Assembly: GCF_023923205.1 (NCBI RefSeq)
Contig: NZ_CP099490.1
Location: 1,736,001-1,800,000, forward strand
From: Ornithinimicrobium cryptoxanthini
GTDB taxonomy: Bacteria; Actinomycetota; Actinomycetes; Actinomycetales; Dermatophilaceae
Length of the DNA stretch: 64,000 nt
Direction: 5' to 3'
Position numbers and translations under genes: made by a program. The notes under the pieces are model-generated. The model saw only the letters and a program-made list of their open reading frames with translations, did no database searches and was not told where the DNA came from. Shown one piece after another: positions 54,860-63,886 of this stretch. The stretch's first letter is position 1, and every line of letters begins with the position of its first letter.

Positions 54860-56270
54860 TGATCAGCCCCGCCCGCGGTCCACACATCTCAGATCACGGA
54901 TCACGGAAGGAACAGGACGATGGAAGTGCTGCACCCGCGCTGTGCGGGACTGGATGTGTCCAAGCGGGACGCCAAGGCGTGCGTGCGGATCGTGCCCTCG
55001 GGCAAGGTCCGCCCCACCGAGGAGATCACCACCTGGTCGTCGATGACCGGCGACGTCCTGGCGCTGCGCGAGCACCTGGTCACGGCCGGGTGACGTGCGT
55101 GCGTGGTGATGGAGGCCACGGGTGACTACTGGAAACCGTTCTACTACCTGCTGGAGGACGGCCCGTTCGAAGTGACGCTGGTCAACGCGCATGAGGCAAA
55201 GAACCTGCCCGGCCGCAAGACCGACGTCTCGGACGCCGCCTGGTTGGCCCAGTTGGCCGCGCACGGGCTGCTACGGGCCAGTTTCGTGCCGCCGCCCCCG
55301 ATCCGCCAGTTGCGGGACCTGACCCGCGCCCGCACCGCGGTCACCCGGGAACGCACCCGCGAGGCGCAACGCCTGGAGAAGGTCCTCGAGGACGCCAGCA
55401 TCAAACTGTCGGTCGTGGCCACCGACATCACGGGAGTCTCCGGGCGGGCGATCCTGGCAGCGATGGTCGCCGGGGAACGCGACCCCGCCACGCTGGCCGA
55501 GCTGTCGGTGCGCAGGCTGCGGGTCAAGATCCCGGCCCTGACCCAGGCACTGGCCGGCCGGTTCACCGAGCACCATGCCTTCCTGGTCCAGTTATACCTG
55601 GAACTGATCGACCAACACACGGCCGCGATCAACACCCTTACCGAACGTATCGAGGAGGCGATGGTCCCGTTTCGCGCAGCCCGAGAGCTGGTCACCAGCA
55701 TCCCCGGGATCGGCGTCCCGACCGCCGACGTCATCATCGCCGAGACCGGTGGCGACATGAGCGTCTTCGCCACCCCCGGGCACCTGGCCTCCTGGGCCGG
55801 TGTCTGCCCAGGCCACCACGAGTCCGCCGGCCGGAAGAAATCCAGCAAAACCCGCCCCGGCAACCGCTGGCTCAAGGGCGCGCTCGGTGCAGCAGCCCTG
55901 TCCATCGCCCGACACCCGGGCACCTTCCTCAACACCAAGTACCGCAGGCTGGCCAAGTCCCGCGGAAAAGGCAAGGCCGTCGTCGCTACCGAGCGCACCC
56001 TGCTCACCCTCGTCTGGACCATGATGAACACCGGCGAGCTCTACGCAGAGCCCGGCCCGGACTACTACACCCGACGCAACCCCGAACGCGCCAAGCGCCA
56101 CGCCCTCCGCCAACTCCAAGCACTGGGCTACGACGTCACCGTCCACCCCCGAGGAGCCGCCTGACAGCCCCAACACTCACCTGATCTTCGAGTCAGGTAC
56201 GGCGCAAGGGTCAGGTCCGCCGCGCCGGGATCGTCATCGATGCCGGAGCAGACGATGCGGTGAGGGCAAG
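54860..56270 (+). mobile_element. IS110-family insertion (ends not resolved)
   Basis: The transposase gene fills 54,920-56,164. The two halves of one host gene flank it, so the insertion lies between about 54,850 and 56,275. IS110 elements lack clear inverted ends, and I cannot place the exact borders. Confidence 0.65.
54920..56164 (+). pseudogene. IS110-family transposase with internal stop
   Basis: About 410 codons. The N-terminal DEDD part starts MEVLHPRCAGLDVSKRDAKA and continues, after a disrupted stretch, as VVMEATGDYWKPFYYLLED and NAHEAKNLPGRKTDVSDAAWLA. The C-terminal part has SIPGIGVPTADVIIAETGGDM and GVCPGHHESAGRKKS. At 55,088-55,105 the expected GVTCVV reads G-stop-RACVV; loss of one G plus a four-base duplication explains it. 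Both parts are in one frame. Confidence 0.8.
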
Positions 56271-56877
56271 TCCTCACGGGCCCACCGTGGCGATCAGCAC
56301 CGCCCTCCTGCAACATGCGAAGTGCAGAGGGGTGGAAGAAGGCTTAGCCTCCGCGGATGCGGCCGTCCGCGCTGCTCTCGTGCCGCGCCGAGAGCTGGTG
56401 GAGAAGGCAGCCGCTGACGTTGGGCCCCACTCGCGCCGAGGCAGGCGGGTCGCCGAGCTTGCTGTCGGACGGATCGAGTCGGTGGGGGAGTCGCGCATGC
56501 GGTTCGTCTGCATCGTGGGCGGGATTGAGGTCGTTCCGCAGGCCACGATCAGGGACGAACAAGGAACTTTTGTGGCACGCGTGGACTTCCTGGTCAGGGG
56601 GACCAACGTGGTGCTTGAGTTCGACGGCAGGGTGAAGTATGCGGATGCCACGGGCCGAGCGCTCTGGGACGAGAAGCGACGAGAGGACAGGTTGCGGGCG
56701 CTCGGGTATGTCGTGGTGCGGGTCATCTGGACCGACCTGGCTGACCCCATGGCCGTGGTGGTCAGGATCCGGGAGGCGATGGTGTGTGGGACCAGCTCCC
56801 AGCCGGCTCCCGCACGCGCCACGCCCGCGCGGGGCACGTTCACCCAGCCCGAGAAGGTGTCCCCCGACCCGGGGTAA
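56260..56877 (+). pseudogene. 3' fragment of the AbiEi/DUF559-type gene
   Basis: About 200 residues of the C-terminal half. The nuclease-like DUF559/Vsr-fold end is clear: VDFLVRGTNVVLEFDGRVKYA, WDEKRREDRLRALGYVVVRVIW and a final helix. Family-like sequence begins near 56,276 (HGPTVAISTALL), right after the IS110-type region. GTG 56260 could allow separate expression. The tail PEKVSPDPG runs into the intergenic repeat. Confidence 0.7.
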
Positions 56878-56928
56878 CTTGTCGGGTCGCGACCCACCTT
56901 GTCGGGTTTAGGCCCACCGTGTCGGGTC
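56866..56928. repeat. second cluster of the intergenic repeat
   Basis: Three direct copies of the unit (A)C-TTGTCGGGT or CCGTGTCGGGT occur near 56,877, 56,895 and 56,917, with inverse CGACCCG pieces between. Reverse-complemented it reads CCCGACAAGGTGGGTCGCGA, close to CCCGAGAAGGTGGCCCTCAA behind thrS. It lies between the broken DUF559 gene and the HIT gene. Confidence 0.65.
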
Positions 56929-56983
56929 GACTGACCGTCCGGCGGGGCCACGGCAGGAGAGCGCCACGGTTTAGGATCGCGGC

Positions 56984-57532
56984 ATGGTCGAACTGGAGCA
57001 CGGGGACGACTTCGCGGGCGTGCCTGACGGCTTTGAGCGACTGTGGACGCCGCACCGCATGGCTTATGTCCAGGGCGCGCGGCCCACCGAGCACGCGGGG
57101 GAGGGCTGCCCGTTCTGCGCGGCGCCGGACAAGGACGATGCCGAGGGGCTGATCGTGCACCGCGGCGCGAACTGCTATGTCGTGCTCAACCTCTTCCCCT
57201 ACAACCCGGGGCACGTGCTGATCTGCCCCTACCGCCATGTCCCGCTCTACACCGACCTGACCGACGCCGAGACGGCCGAGTTCACGGCGCTGACCAAGTC
57301 GGCCATCGAGACCCTGCGCCGTGCGTCGGCCCCCGGCGGCTTCAACATCGGCATGAACCAGGGCGAGGTCGCGGGTGCCGGCGTTGCCGCCCACCTGCAC
57401 CAGCACATCGTGCCGCGCTGGGCTGGCGACATGAACTTCCTGCCCGTGATCGGTCAGACCAAGGCGCTGCCGAGCCTGTTGGAGGACACCCGGCAGGCGC
57501 TGGTGGCGGCCTGGGGGCAACCGCCCGCCTGA
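56984..57532 (+). CDS. HIT-family hydrolase/phosphorylase
   Basis: 182 residues. The histidine triad is HLHQHIVPRW. Upstream are the zinc-type cysteines CPFCAAPDKDD and the segment NLFPYNPGHVLICPYRHV. This is the Ap4A-phosphorylase-like branch that in Actinobacteria lies just before pgsA; here a four-kilobase amidohydrolase cluster separates them. ATG 56984. Confidence 0.9.
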   Translation: MVELEHGDDFAGVPDGFERLWTPHRMAYVQGARPTEHAGEGCPFCAAPDKDDAEGLIVHRGANCYVVLNLFPYNPGHVLICPYRHVPLYTDLTDAETAEFTALTKSAIETLRRASAPGGFNIGMNQGEVAGAGVAAHLHQHIVPRWAGDMNFLPVIGQTKALPSLLEDTRQALVAAWGQPPA

Positions 57533-57683
57533 GCCCAGCAACAAGTCGTCAGCCAAAACCCTTAACGCCGGCTCCATCCTCCGCTAGATTGGGTGATCCT
57601 CGGGGCCGCGTGCCAGGACTGCCTCACAGGGCAGGACTTAGGACGCGGACCACCTCACGTCAGCGTCGACGAACAGGACACAC

Positions 57684-58532
57684 ATGGCTACCGTCAGGGC
57701 GGCAATCACCCAGACCACCTGGACCGGTGACAAGGACTCGATGCTGGACAAGCACGAGCAGTTCGCCCGGGATGCCGCCGCGGGGGGCGCGCAGGTCATC
57801 TGTTTCCAGGAGCTGTTCTACGGCCCCTACTTCGGCATCACCCAGGACGCGAAGTACTACCGGTACGCCGAGCCGTCCGACGGCCCAATCGTCCGGCGCT
57901 TCGCCGACCTGGCCAAAGAGCTCGGCTTGGTCTCGATCCTGCCGATCTATGAGGAGGAGCAGACCGGCGTCTACTACAACACGACGGTCGTGGTCGACGC
58001 CGACGGCAGCGTCCTCGGAAAATACCGCAAACACCACCTCCCGCACCTGGACAAGTTCTGGGAGAAGTTCTACTTCCGGCCGGGCAACCTGGGCTACCCA
58101 GTGTTTGACACCGCCGTCGGCAAGGTCGGGACCTACATCTGCTACGACCGGCACTTCCCGGAGGGGTGGCGCGAGCTCGGTCTGAACGGCGCACACCTGG
58201 TCTTCAACCCCAATGCCACCAAACCGGGGCTGAGCAACCGGCTGTGGGAGGTCGAGGGGCCGTGCGCGGCTGTGGCCAACGGCTACTTCGTGCTGCAGCC
58301 CAACCGGGTCGGGCGGGAGGACAACGAGTATGGCGAGGAGGCCGTCACCTTCTACGGCACCAGTCAGGTGATCGACCCCCGCGGCAACTTCGTCGGGGAG
58401 CGCGGCTCGTCGGAGTCTGAGGAGGTGCTCATCCGCGACCTGGACCTGGACATGGTCCAGCAGATGCGCGACGACTGGCAGTTCTATCGTGATCGCCGCC
58501 CGGACTCCTACACCCGCATCGCCCAGCCCTGA
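57684..58532 (+). CDS. nitrilase-superfamily amidohydrolase (beta-ureidopropionase/N-carbamoyl type)
   Basis: 282 residues with the triad Glu in VICFQELFYGPYFG, Lys in GKYRKHHLPH and Cys in GTYICYDRHFPEGWRELGL. The close context with a dihydropyrimidinase-type gene (start 9 bases on) indicates N-carbamoyl-beta-amino acid hydrolysis. N-carbamoylputrescine amidase is the main alternative. A TAGATT-like box near 57,586 may be its promoter. Confidence 0.88.
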   Translation: MATVRAAITQTTWTGDKDSMLDKHEQFARDAAAGGAQVICFQELFYGPYFGITQDAKYYRYAEPSDGPIVRRFADLAKELGLVSILPIYEEEQTGVYYNTTVVVDADGSVLGKYRKHHLPHLDKFWEKFYFRPGNLGYPVFDTAVGKVGTYICYDRHFPEGWRELGLNGAHLVFNPNATKPGLSNRLWEVEGPCAAVANGYFVLQPNRVGREDNEYGEEAVTFYGTSQVIDPRGNFVGERGSSESEEVLIRDLDLDMVQQMRDDWQFYRDRRPDSYTRIAQP

Positions 58533-58541
58533 GGAGCAGTG

Positions 58542-59963
58542 ATGGCAACCACCCTGATCAGCGGCGGCACCGTCGTCTCATCCACCGGTCGCACCGAGGC
58601 CGACGTCCTCGTGGACGGCGAGAAGATCGTCGCCGTCCTCGCCCCAGGCTCCACGGTGCTCGGTCACGACCTGGCCGCCGGTGCGGACACCGTGATCGAC
58701 GCCACCGGCAAATACGTCATCCCCGGCGGCATCGACGCGCACACCCACATGCAGATGCCGTTCGGTGGCACGGAGGCCTCCGACACCTTCGAGACCGGCA
58801 CCCGGGCGGCAGCCTGGGGCGGCACCACGACGATCATCGACTTCGCGATCCAGCGCTACGGCGAGCGCGTCGAGGAGGGGCTGGCCGCCTGGCACGACAA
58901 GGCGAGCGGCAACTGCGCCGTCGACTACGGCTTCCACCAGATCATCGGTGGGGTCGACGAGTTCTCCCTCAAGGCGATGGAGACTCTGGTCGACGAGGGG
59001 ATCAGCAGCTACAAGCTGTTCATGGCCTATCCCGGCGTCTTCTACAGCGACGACGCGCAGATCCTGCAGGCGATGCAGAAGGCCGCCGACCTCGGTCTGC
59101 TGACGATGATGCACGCGGAGAACGGCCCGGCGATCGACGTCCTGGCCGAGCAGCTCTACAACCAGGGCAAGACCTCGCCCTACTACCACGGCATCGCGCG
59201 GGCCTGGCAGATGGAGGAGGAGGCGACGCACCGCGCGATCATGCTGGCGGACGTCACCGAGGCTCCGCTGTATGTCGTGCACGTGAGCGCCAAGCAGGCG
59301 GTCGAGCAGCTGGCCGCGGCCCGGGGCAGAGGTCGCAACGTGTTCGGCGAGACCTGTCCGCAGTACCTTTACCTCTCCCTCGAGGAGCAGCTGGGAGCCC
59401 CCGGGTTCGAGGGCGCCAAGTGGGTCTGCTCCACGCCACTGCGCTCGCGCGCCGAGGGGCACCAGGAGGCCATGTGGCAGGGGCTGCGGACCAACGACCT
59501 GCAGATGGTCTCCACCGATCACTGTCCGTTCTGCATGAAGGACCAGAAGGAGCTGGGCCGCGGCGACTTCCGGGCGATCCCCAACGGCATCGGGTCGGTC
59601 GAGCACCGGATGAACCTGATGTATCAAGGTGTCGTCACCGGGGAGATCAGCCTGGAACGCTGGGTCGAGCTCACCTCGACCACGCCGGCCCGGATGTTCG
59701 GCCTCTACGGCGCCAAGGGCCTCATCGCACCGGGGGCGGACGCCGACATCGTCATCTATGACCCCAAGGGCCACACCTCGATCGGGCTGGAGAAGACGCA
59801 CCACATGAACATGGACTACGCCGCCTGGGAGGGCTTCGAGATCGACGGCCACGTCGACACGGTGCTCTCGCGCGGTCGCGTCCTCGTCGACGGTGGGAGC
59901 TACCACGGGTCCGCCGGCCACGGGCGCTACCTGCGGCGCGGCCTCAGTCAGTACCTGGTCTGA
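58542..59963 (+). CDS. dihydropyrimidinase/D-hydantoinase
   Basis: 473 residues of the cyclic amidohydrolase fold. Metal ligands are in GGIDAHTHMQMPFGG, the carbamylated lysine in SSYKLFMAYPG, later histidines in VVHVSAKQAVE and the aspartate in STDHCPF. GAGGAGCA precedes ATG 58542; GTG 58539 is also possible. It opens dihydropyrimidines or hydantoins to N-carbamoyl acids, the substrate of the preceding gene. Reductive pyrimidine breakdown is the natural reading. Confidence 0.92.
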   Translation: MATTLISGGTVVSSTGRTEADVLVDGEKIVAVLAPGSTVLGHDLAAGADTVIDATGKYVIPGGIDAHTHMQMPFGGTEASDTFETGTRAAAWGGTTTIIDFAIQRYGERVEEGLAAWHDKASGNCAVDYGFHQIIGGVDEFSLKAMETLVDEGISSYKLFMAYPGVFYSDDAQILQAMQKAADLGLLTMMHAENGPAIDVLAEQLYNQGKTSPYYHGIARAWQMEEEATHRAIMLADVTEAPLYVVHVSAKQAVEQLAAARGRGRNVFGETCPQYLYLSLEEQLGAPGFEGAKWVCSTPLRSRAEGHQEAMWQGLRTNDLQMVSTDHCPFCMKDQKELGRGDFRAIPNGIGSVEHRMNLMYQGVVTGEISLERWVELTSTTPARMFGLYGAKGLIAPGADADIVIYDPKGHTSIGLEKTHHMNMDYAAWEGFEIDGHVDTVLSRGRVLVDGGSYHGSAGHGRYLRRGLSQYLV

Positions 59964-59973
59964 GGAGGCACCC

Positions 59974-60990
59974 GTGGACTTCGGAGCCGTCTTCCAGACC
60001 GACCCGCCCTCCAGCCGCGTCGTCCAGCTCGCTCAGCTGGCCGAGCACCACGGCTTCGGCCACGTGTGGACGTTCGACAGCCACCTGCTGTGGCAGGAGC
60101 CCTATGTGATCCACTCGGCGATCCTGGCCGCGACCCGCAAGGTCACGGTGGGACCGTTCGTCACCAACCCGGCCACGCGTGACTGGACGGTCACCGCGAG
60201 CGTGTTCGCCACGCTGAACGAGATGTATGGCAACCGCACCATCTGCGGGATCGGCCGGGGGGACTCCGCCGTCCGGGTCACCAACGGGGCGCCCTCCACG
60301 CTGAAGACCCTGCGGGAGAGCGTGGAGGTGATCCGGGAGCTCGGCAACTCACGTGCGGTCGACTACCGCGGCTCGACACTGCGCTTCCCGTGGTCCACCG
60401 GCTCCTCCCTGGAGGTGTGGGTTGCGGCCTACGGCCCCAAGGCCCTGGAGCTGACCGGCCAGGTCGCCGACGGCTACATCCTCCAGCTGGCCGACGTCGA
60501 CATCGCGCGGTGGATGATCCAGGCGGTGCGGGACGCGGCGGACAACGCCGGCCGGGACCCCATGTCGGTCAAGATCTGTGTGTCCGCGCCGGCGTATGTC
60601 GGACCGGACGTGGCGCACCAGCGTGAGCAGAGTCGGTGGTTCGGCGGCATGGTGGGCAACCACATCGCCGACATCGTGGACCGTTACGGCAGTGCCGGAG
60701 CGGTGCCTCAGGCACTCACCGACTTCGTCGCGGGACGCACCGGCTATGACTACAACACTCACGGGCGGTCCGGCAACGACCACGTCGACTTTGTGTCCGA
60801 CGAGATCGTCGACCGGTTCTGCGTGCTGGGGACGGCCCAGGACCACATCGACAAGCTCACGGCGCTGAAGGAGCTGGGAGTCGACCAGTTCGCGGCCTAT
60901 GTCATGCACGACAGCAAGGAAGAGACGCTGCGGCAGTATGGCGAGATCGTGATCCCGGCTCTCCACGAGCACGTGCTGGCCAGGGGCTGA
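59974..60990 (+). CDS. LLM-class F420-dependent oxidoreductase
   Basis: 338 residues of the luciferase-like barrel: DFGAVFQTDPPSSRVVQLAQLAEHHGFGHVWTFDSH at the start, CGIGRGDSAVRVTNG in the middle. GTG 59974 follows TGAGGAGG ten bases after the hydantoinase stop, so the three genes form one operon. It may reduce the pyrimidine ring, in place of the usual dihydropyrimidine dehydrogenase; this is inference from order. Confidence 0.88.
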   Translation: MDFGAVFQTDPPSSRVVQLAQLAEHHGFGHVWTFDSHLLWQEPYVIHSAILAATRKVTVGPFVTNPATRDWTVTASVFATLNEMYGNRTICGIGRGDSAVRVTNGAPSTLKTLRESVEVIRELGNSRAVDYRGSTLRFPWSTGSSLEVWVAAYGPKALELTGQVADGYILQLADVDIARWMIQAVRDAADNAGRDPMSVKICVSAPAYVGPDVAHQREQSRWFGGMVGNHIADIVDRYGSAGAVPQALTDFVAGRTGYDYNTHGRSGNDHVDFVSDEIVDRFCVLGTAQDHIDKLTALKELGVDQFAAYVMHDSKEETLRQYGEIVIPALHEHVLARG

Positions 60991-61029
60991 CACACTCCGG
61001 TCCAGAACGTCAGTACCCTTGGGCACGCC

Positions 61030-61650
61030 ATGCTGAACAAGTACGCGCGCTCTTTCGCCACCGTCGTCTTCACCCCTCTCGCACGCCTCCTGCTGCGACT
61101 CGGGGTGAGCCCAGACGCCGTGACGCTCCTGGGAGTCCTCGGCGTGACCTTCGGCGCGCTCTGGTTCTATCCCCGCGGTGAGCTCTGGTGGGGCTCCTGG
61201 TTCATCGCCGTCTTTGCCATCACCGATCTGATCGATGGCACGATGGCTCGCACGTCCGGACGCACGACGTCGTGGGGGGCGTTCCTGGACTCGACCCTGG
61301 ACCGGATCGGTGACGGCGCGGTCTTTGGTGGACTCATCCTCTATTTCACCGGCCTCGGCGACCACGACCTCAACGCGGCTCTCGCGCTGGTGTGCCTGAT
61401 CCTCGGCTTCGTCACCAGCTATGCCAAGGCCCGCGCCGAGGGCCTCGGCTACACCTGTGACGTCGGCATCGCCGAGCGCGCCGACCGGCTCACCGTCGTC
61501 CTGGCGACCACCGCCTTCGTCGGGCTCTTCCTGCCCATGTGGGTGCTCACGGTCGTGCTCGCCCTGCTGGCCGTCGCCAGCGCGGTGACCGTGCTCCAGC
61601 GCATCCTCACCGTCCGGGCACAGGCCCTGGCCACGACGGCAGGGGGATGA
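61030..61650 (+). CDS. pgsA: CDP-alcohol phosphatidyltransferase (phosphatidylinositol phosphate synthase)
   Basis: 206 residues with six membrane segments and the complete CDP-alcohol motif DLIDGTMARTSGRTTSWGAFLDSTLDRIGD in pieces DG-AR-G-D-D. In Actinobacteria the member preceding patA and pimA makes phosphatidylinositol phosphate. Its stop overlaps the next start as ATGA. Confidence 0.9.
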   Translation: MLNKYARSFATVVFTPLARLLLRLGVSPDAVTLLGVLGVTFGALWFYPRGELWWGSWFIAVFAITDLIDGTMARTSGRTTSWGAFLDSTLDRIGDGAVFGGLILYFTGLGDHDLNAALALVCLILGFVTSYAKARAEGLGYTCDVGIAERADRLTVVLATTAFVGLFLPMWVLTVVLALLAVASAVTVLQRILTVRAQALATTAGG

Positions 61651-62636
61651 GTATGCCGATCCGCGAGCAGGTGCAGGTCGGCGCCTACCGGTGGGGCTGG
61701 GCGGCCGTCCGCAAGCTGCCGGCCCCCGTGGCCTACCGCCTCTTCGACAGGATCGCCGACGGCATGTTCCGCCGAGGCGGCAAGGGCGTGGAGCGGATGC
61801 GGTCGAACTACGCACGAGTCCGCCCCGAGCTCGACCCCGAGGAGCTCGAGGCACTGGTCCACGCGGGGCTGCGCTCCTACCTGCGCTACTGGTGCGACTC
61901 CTTCCGGCTGCCGGACCGCTCTGCCACCGAGCTGGCCGCCACGGTGCGCGTCGTCGGCGACGGACCGCCGCGCGCTGCACTCGACAGCGGTCAGGGTGTC
62001 GTGGCCTTCCTCGGGCACCTGGGCAACTGGGACACCGTCGGGGCGTGGGCCACCCACCACCTGGCCAGGGTGACGACGGTCGCCGAGCGGCTGAAGCCCG
62101 AGGAGGTCTTCGACCAGTTCGTGGCCTACCGCGAGGCGCTCGGCATGACCATCCTGCCGCTGACCGGTGACACGCCCCCGTTCCCGACCCTGGTCCGCAC
62201 GGTGCACGCCGGCGGACTGGTGCCGCTCCTCGCCGATCGCGACCTGACCGCGTCCGGGATCGAGGTCACGCTGTGCGGGCACGCTGCGCGCATGGCTGGT
62301 GGTCCTGCCGCGCTCGCCCTGGCCACCGGTGCCCCTCTGCACCCGGTGACCGTCACCTACGAGCCGCTCCCGGAGGCCGAGGCTCCCGCAGAGTCGCGCA
62401 CGCTCGCCGACCGGGCCAGAGGGGCACTGCCACGTCGGCGCCGACCGGACCCCTCCGCATACCGCGTGGTGCTGACGTTCGGGCCGGCCGTGCCCGTGCC
62501 GACGGGCGGGACCCGGGCCGAGCAGATCACCGAGCTGACCCAGGCCTGTGCCGACTACCTCGGAGAGACCCTGCGCGAGCACACGGAGGACTGGCACATG
62601 ATGCAGCGCGTCTTCGTCGCGGACGGGATCCGCTGA
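61647..62636 (+). CDS. phosphatidylinositol mannoside acyltransferase (PatA-like)
   Basis: 329 residues of the LpxL/HtrB acyltransferase family. The HX4D motif is GHLGNWD, followed by ADRDLTASGIEVTLCGHAARMAGGPAALAL with the conserved Glu/Asp region. It acylates the mannose of PIM. ATG 61647 overlaps the pgsA stop; its own stop overlaps the next ATG (TGATG). Confidence 0.9.
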   Translation: MSMPIREQVQVGAYRWGWAAVRKLPAPVAYRLFDRIADGMFRRGGKGVERMRSNYARVRPELDPEELEALVHAGLRSYLRYWCDSFRLPDRSATELAATVRVVGDGPPRAALDSGQGVVAFLGHLGNWDTVGAWATHHLARVTTVAERLKPEEVFDQFVAYREALGMTILPLTGDTPPFPTLVRTVHAGGLVPLLADRDLTASGIEVTLCGHAARMAGGPAALALATGAPLHPVTVTYEPLPEAEAPAESRTLADRARGALPRRRRPDPSAYRVVLTFGPAVPVPTGGTRAEQITELTQACADYLGETLREHTEDWHMMQRVFVADGIR

Positions 62637-63886
62637 TGCGCATCGGTCTGGTCTGTCCCTACTCCTTCGACGTCCCCGGCGGGGTCCAGCTGCACATCCG
62701 TGACCTGGCGGACTACCTCATCGACCGGGGGCACGAGGTCTCCGTCCTGGCCCCTGCCGAGGAGGACACCGAGCTGCCGTCGTATGTCGTGAGCGCAGGT
62801 CGGGCGGTCCCGGTCCGTTACAACGGCTCGGTCGCCCGCCTCGCCTTCGGCCCGATCGTGGCCAACCGGGTGCAGGCCTGGCTCGACAAGCACGACTTCG
62901 ATCTCCTGCACCTGCATGAGCCGGCGGCGCCGAGCCTGTCGCTGCTGGCGCTCTGGGCGGCCGAGGTGCCCGTGGTGGCGACGTTCCACAGCTCGCAGAC
63001 CCGGTCGGTGGCGCTGCGCGCGGCCCAGCCGATGCTGCAGCCGGGGCTGGACAAGATCTCGGCCCGCATCGCCGTGTCGGAGTCTGCGCACCGCACCATG
63101 GCCGCCCATGTCGGTGGCAGCACGGTGGTCGTCCCCAACGGGGTCTATGTCCAGCGCTTCTGCACCGGCACCGATGTCGTCCCGGACCCTGGGGCCGCCC
63201 GCGTGGTCTTCCTCGGTCGGTTCGACGAACCCCGCAAGGGGCTGCCCGTGCTGCTGGCGGCGCTGCCGCTGGTGCGGGCGCAGGTCCCCGACCTCGAGGT
63301 GCTGGTCGCAGGGCCCGGAGACATCAGCGAGGTCCAGGAGACCCTGTCCGGCCAGGTGGCTGACTGTGTGCGCTTTCTCGGTCTGGTCAGCGAGGAGGAG
63401 AAGGTCGAGCTGCTGGCCGGTGCCAACGCCTACATCGCGCCCAACACCGGTGGCGAGAGCTTTGGCATCATCCTCGTCGAGGCGATGAGCGCGGGAGCGC
63501 CCGTGATCGCCAGCGAGCTGGAGGCGTTCACCGCGGTGCTCGGCGACCAGGGCGCTGGCCGGGTCTTCCCCGTCGGCGACCACCGGGCACTGGCGGCCGA
63601 GATGGTCCGGGTCCTGGAGGACCCGGTCGAGCAGGAGCGGCTCCGCGCGGCGGCCCGGGTGCGGGCGTTGGCGTTTGACTGGTCCCGCGTCGGGGCGCGG
63701 ATCGAGGCGGTCTATGACTCGGTCGCGGTCGAGCGCGAGCGTGCTGCTGGCGACTCGGTCGGCAAGCACCGAGAGGCTGCGGAGACCCGTGCGTGGACCG
63801 CCCCGATCGCGGCCGCGGTGTCGACGCCCCGGGCCGTCGTGAACCGACGGGTGTCACGGCCCCTGCGCAGGTGGCTGGACCGATGA
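62636..63886 (+). CDS. pimA: GDP-mannose-dependent phosphatidylinositol mannosyltransferase (PimA-like, GT4)
   Basis: 416 residues. The acceptor domain begins MRIGLVCPYSFDVPGGVQLHIRDLADYL; the donor domain has FLGRFDEPRKGLPVLLAAL and the EX7E motif in NTGGESFGIILVEAMSAGAPV. It adds the first mannose to phosphatidylinositol at the membrane. Order pgsA-patA-pimA is classical. A basic C-terminal extension of about 40 residues follows the family end. Confidence 0.92.
   Translation: MRIGLVCPYSFDVPGGVQLHIRDLADYLIDRGHEVSVLAPAEEDTELPSYVVSAGRAVPVRYNGSVARLAFGPIVANRVQAWLDKHDFDLLHLHEPAAPSLSLLALWAAEVPVVATFHSSQTRSVALRAAQPMLQPGLDKISARIAVSESAHRTMAAHVGGSTVVVPNGVYVQRFCTGTDVVPDPGAARVVFLGRFDEPRKGLPVLLAALPLVRAQVPDLEVLVAGPGDISEVQETLSGQVADCVRFLGLVSEEEKVELLAGANAYIAPNTGGESFGIILVEAMSAGAPVIASELEAFTAVLGDQGAGRVFPVGDHRALAAEMVRVLEDPVEQERLRAAARVRALAFDWSRVGARIEAVYDSVAVERERAAGDSVGKHREAAETRAWTAPIAAAVSTPRAVVNRRVSRPLRRWLDR

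Noticed and set aside
54920..56164. Programmed frameshift or readthrough in the IS110 transposase
   Set aside because: The stop lies in a stretch explained by one deletion and a four-base duplication; no slippery site is seen.
58578..59921. 447-codon minus-strand frame
   Set aside because: Exact antisense of the dihydropyrimidinase gene, whose metal motifs are complete.
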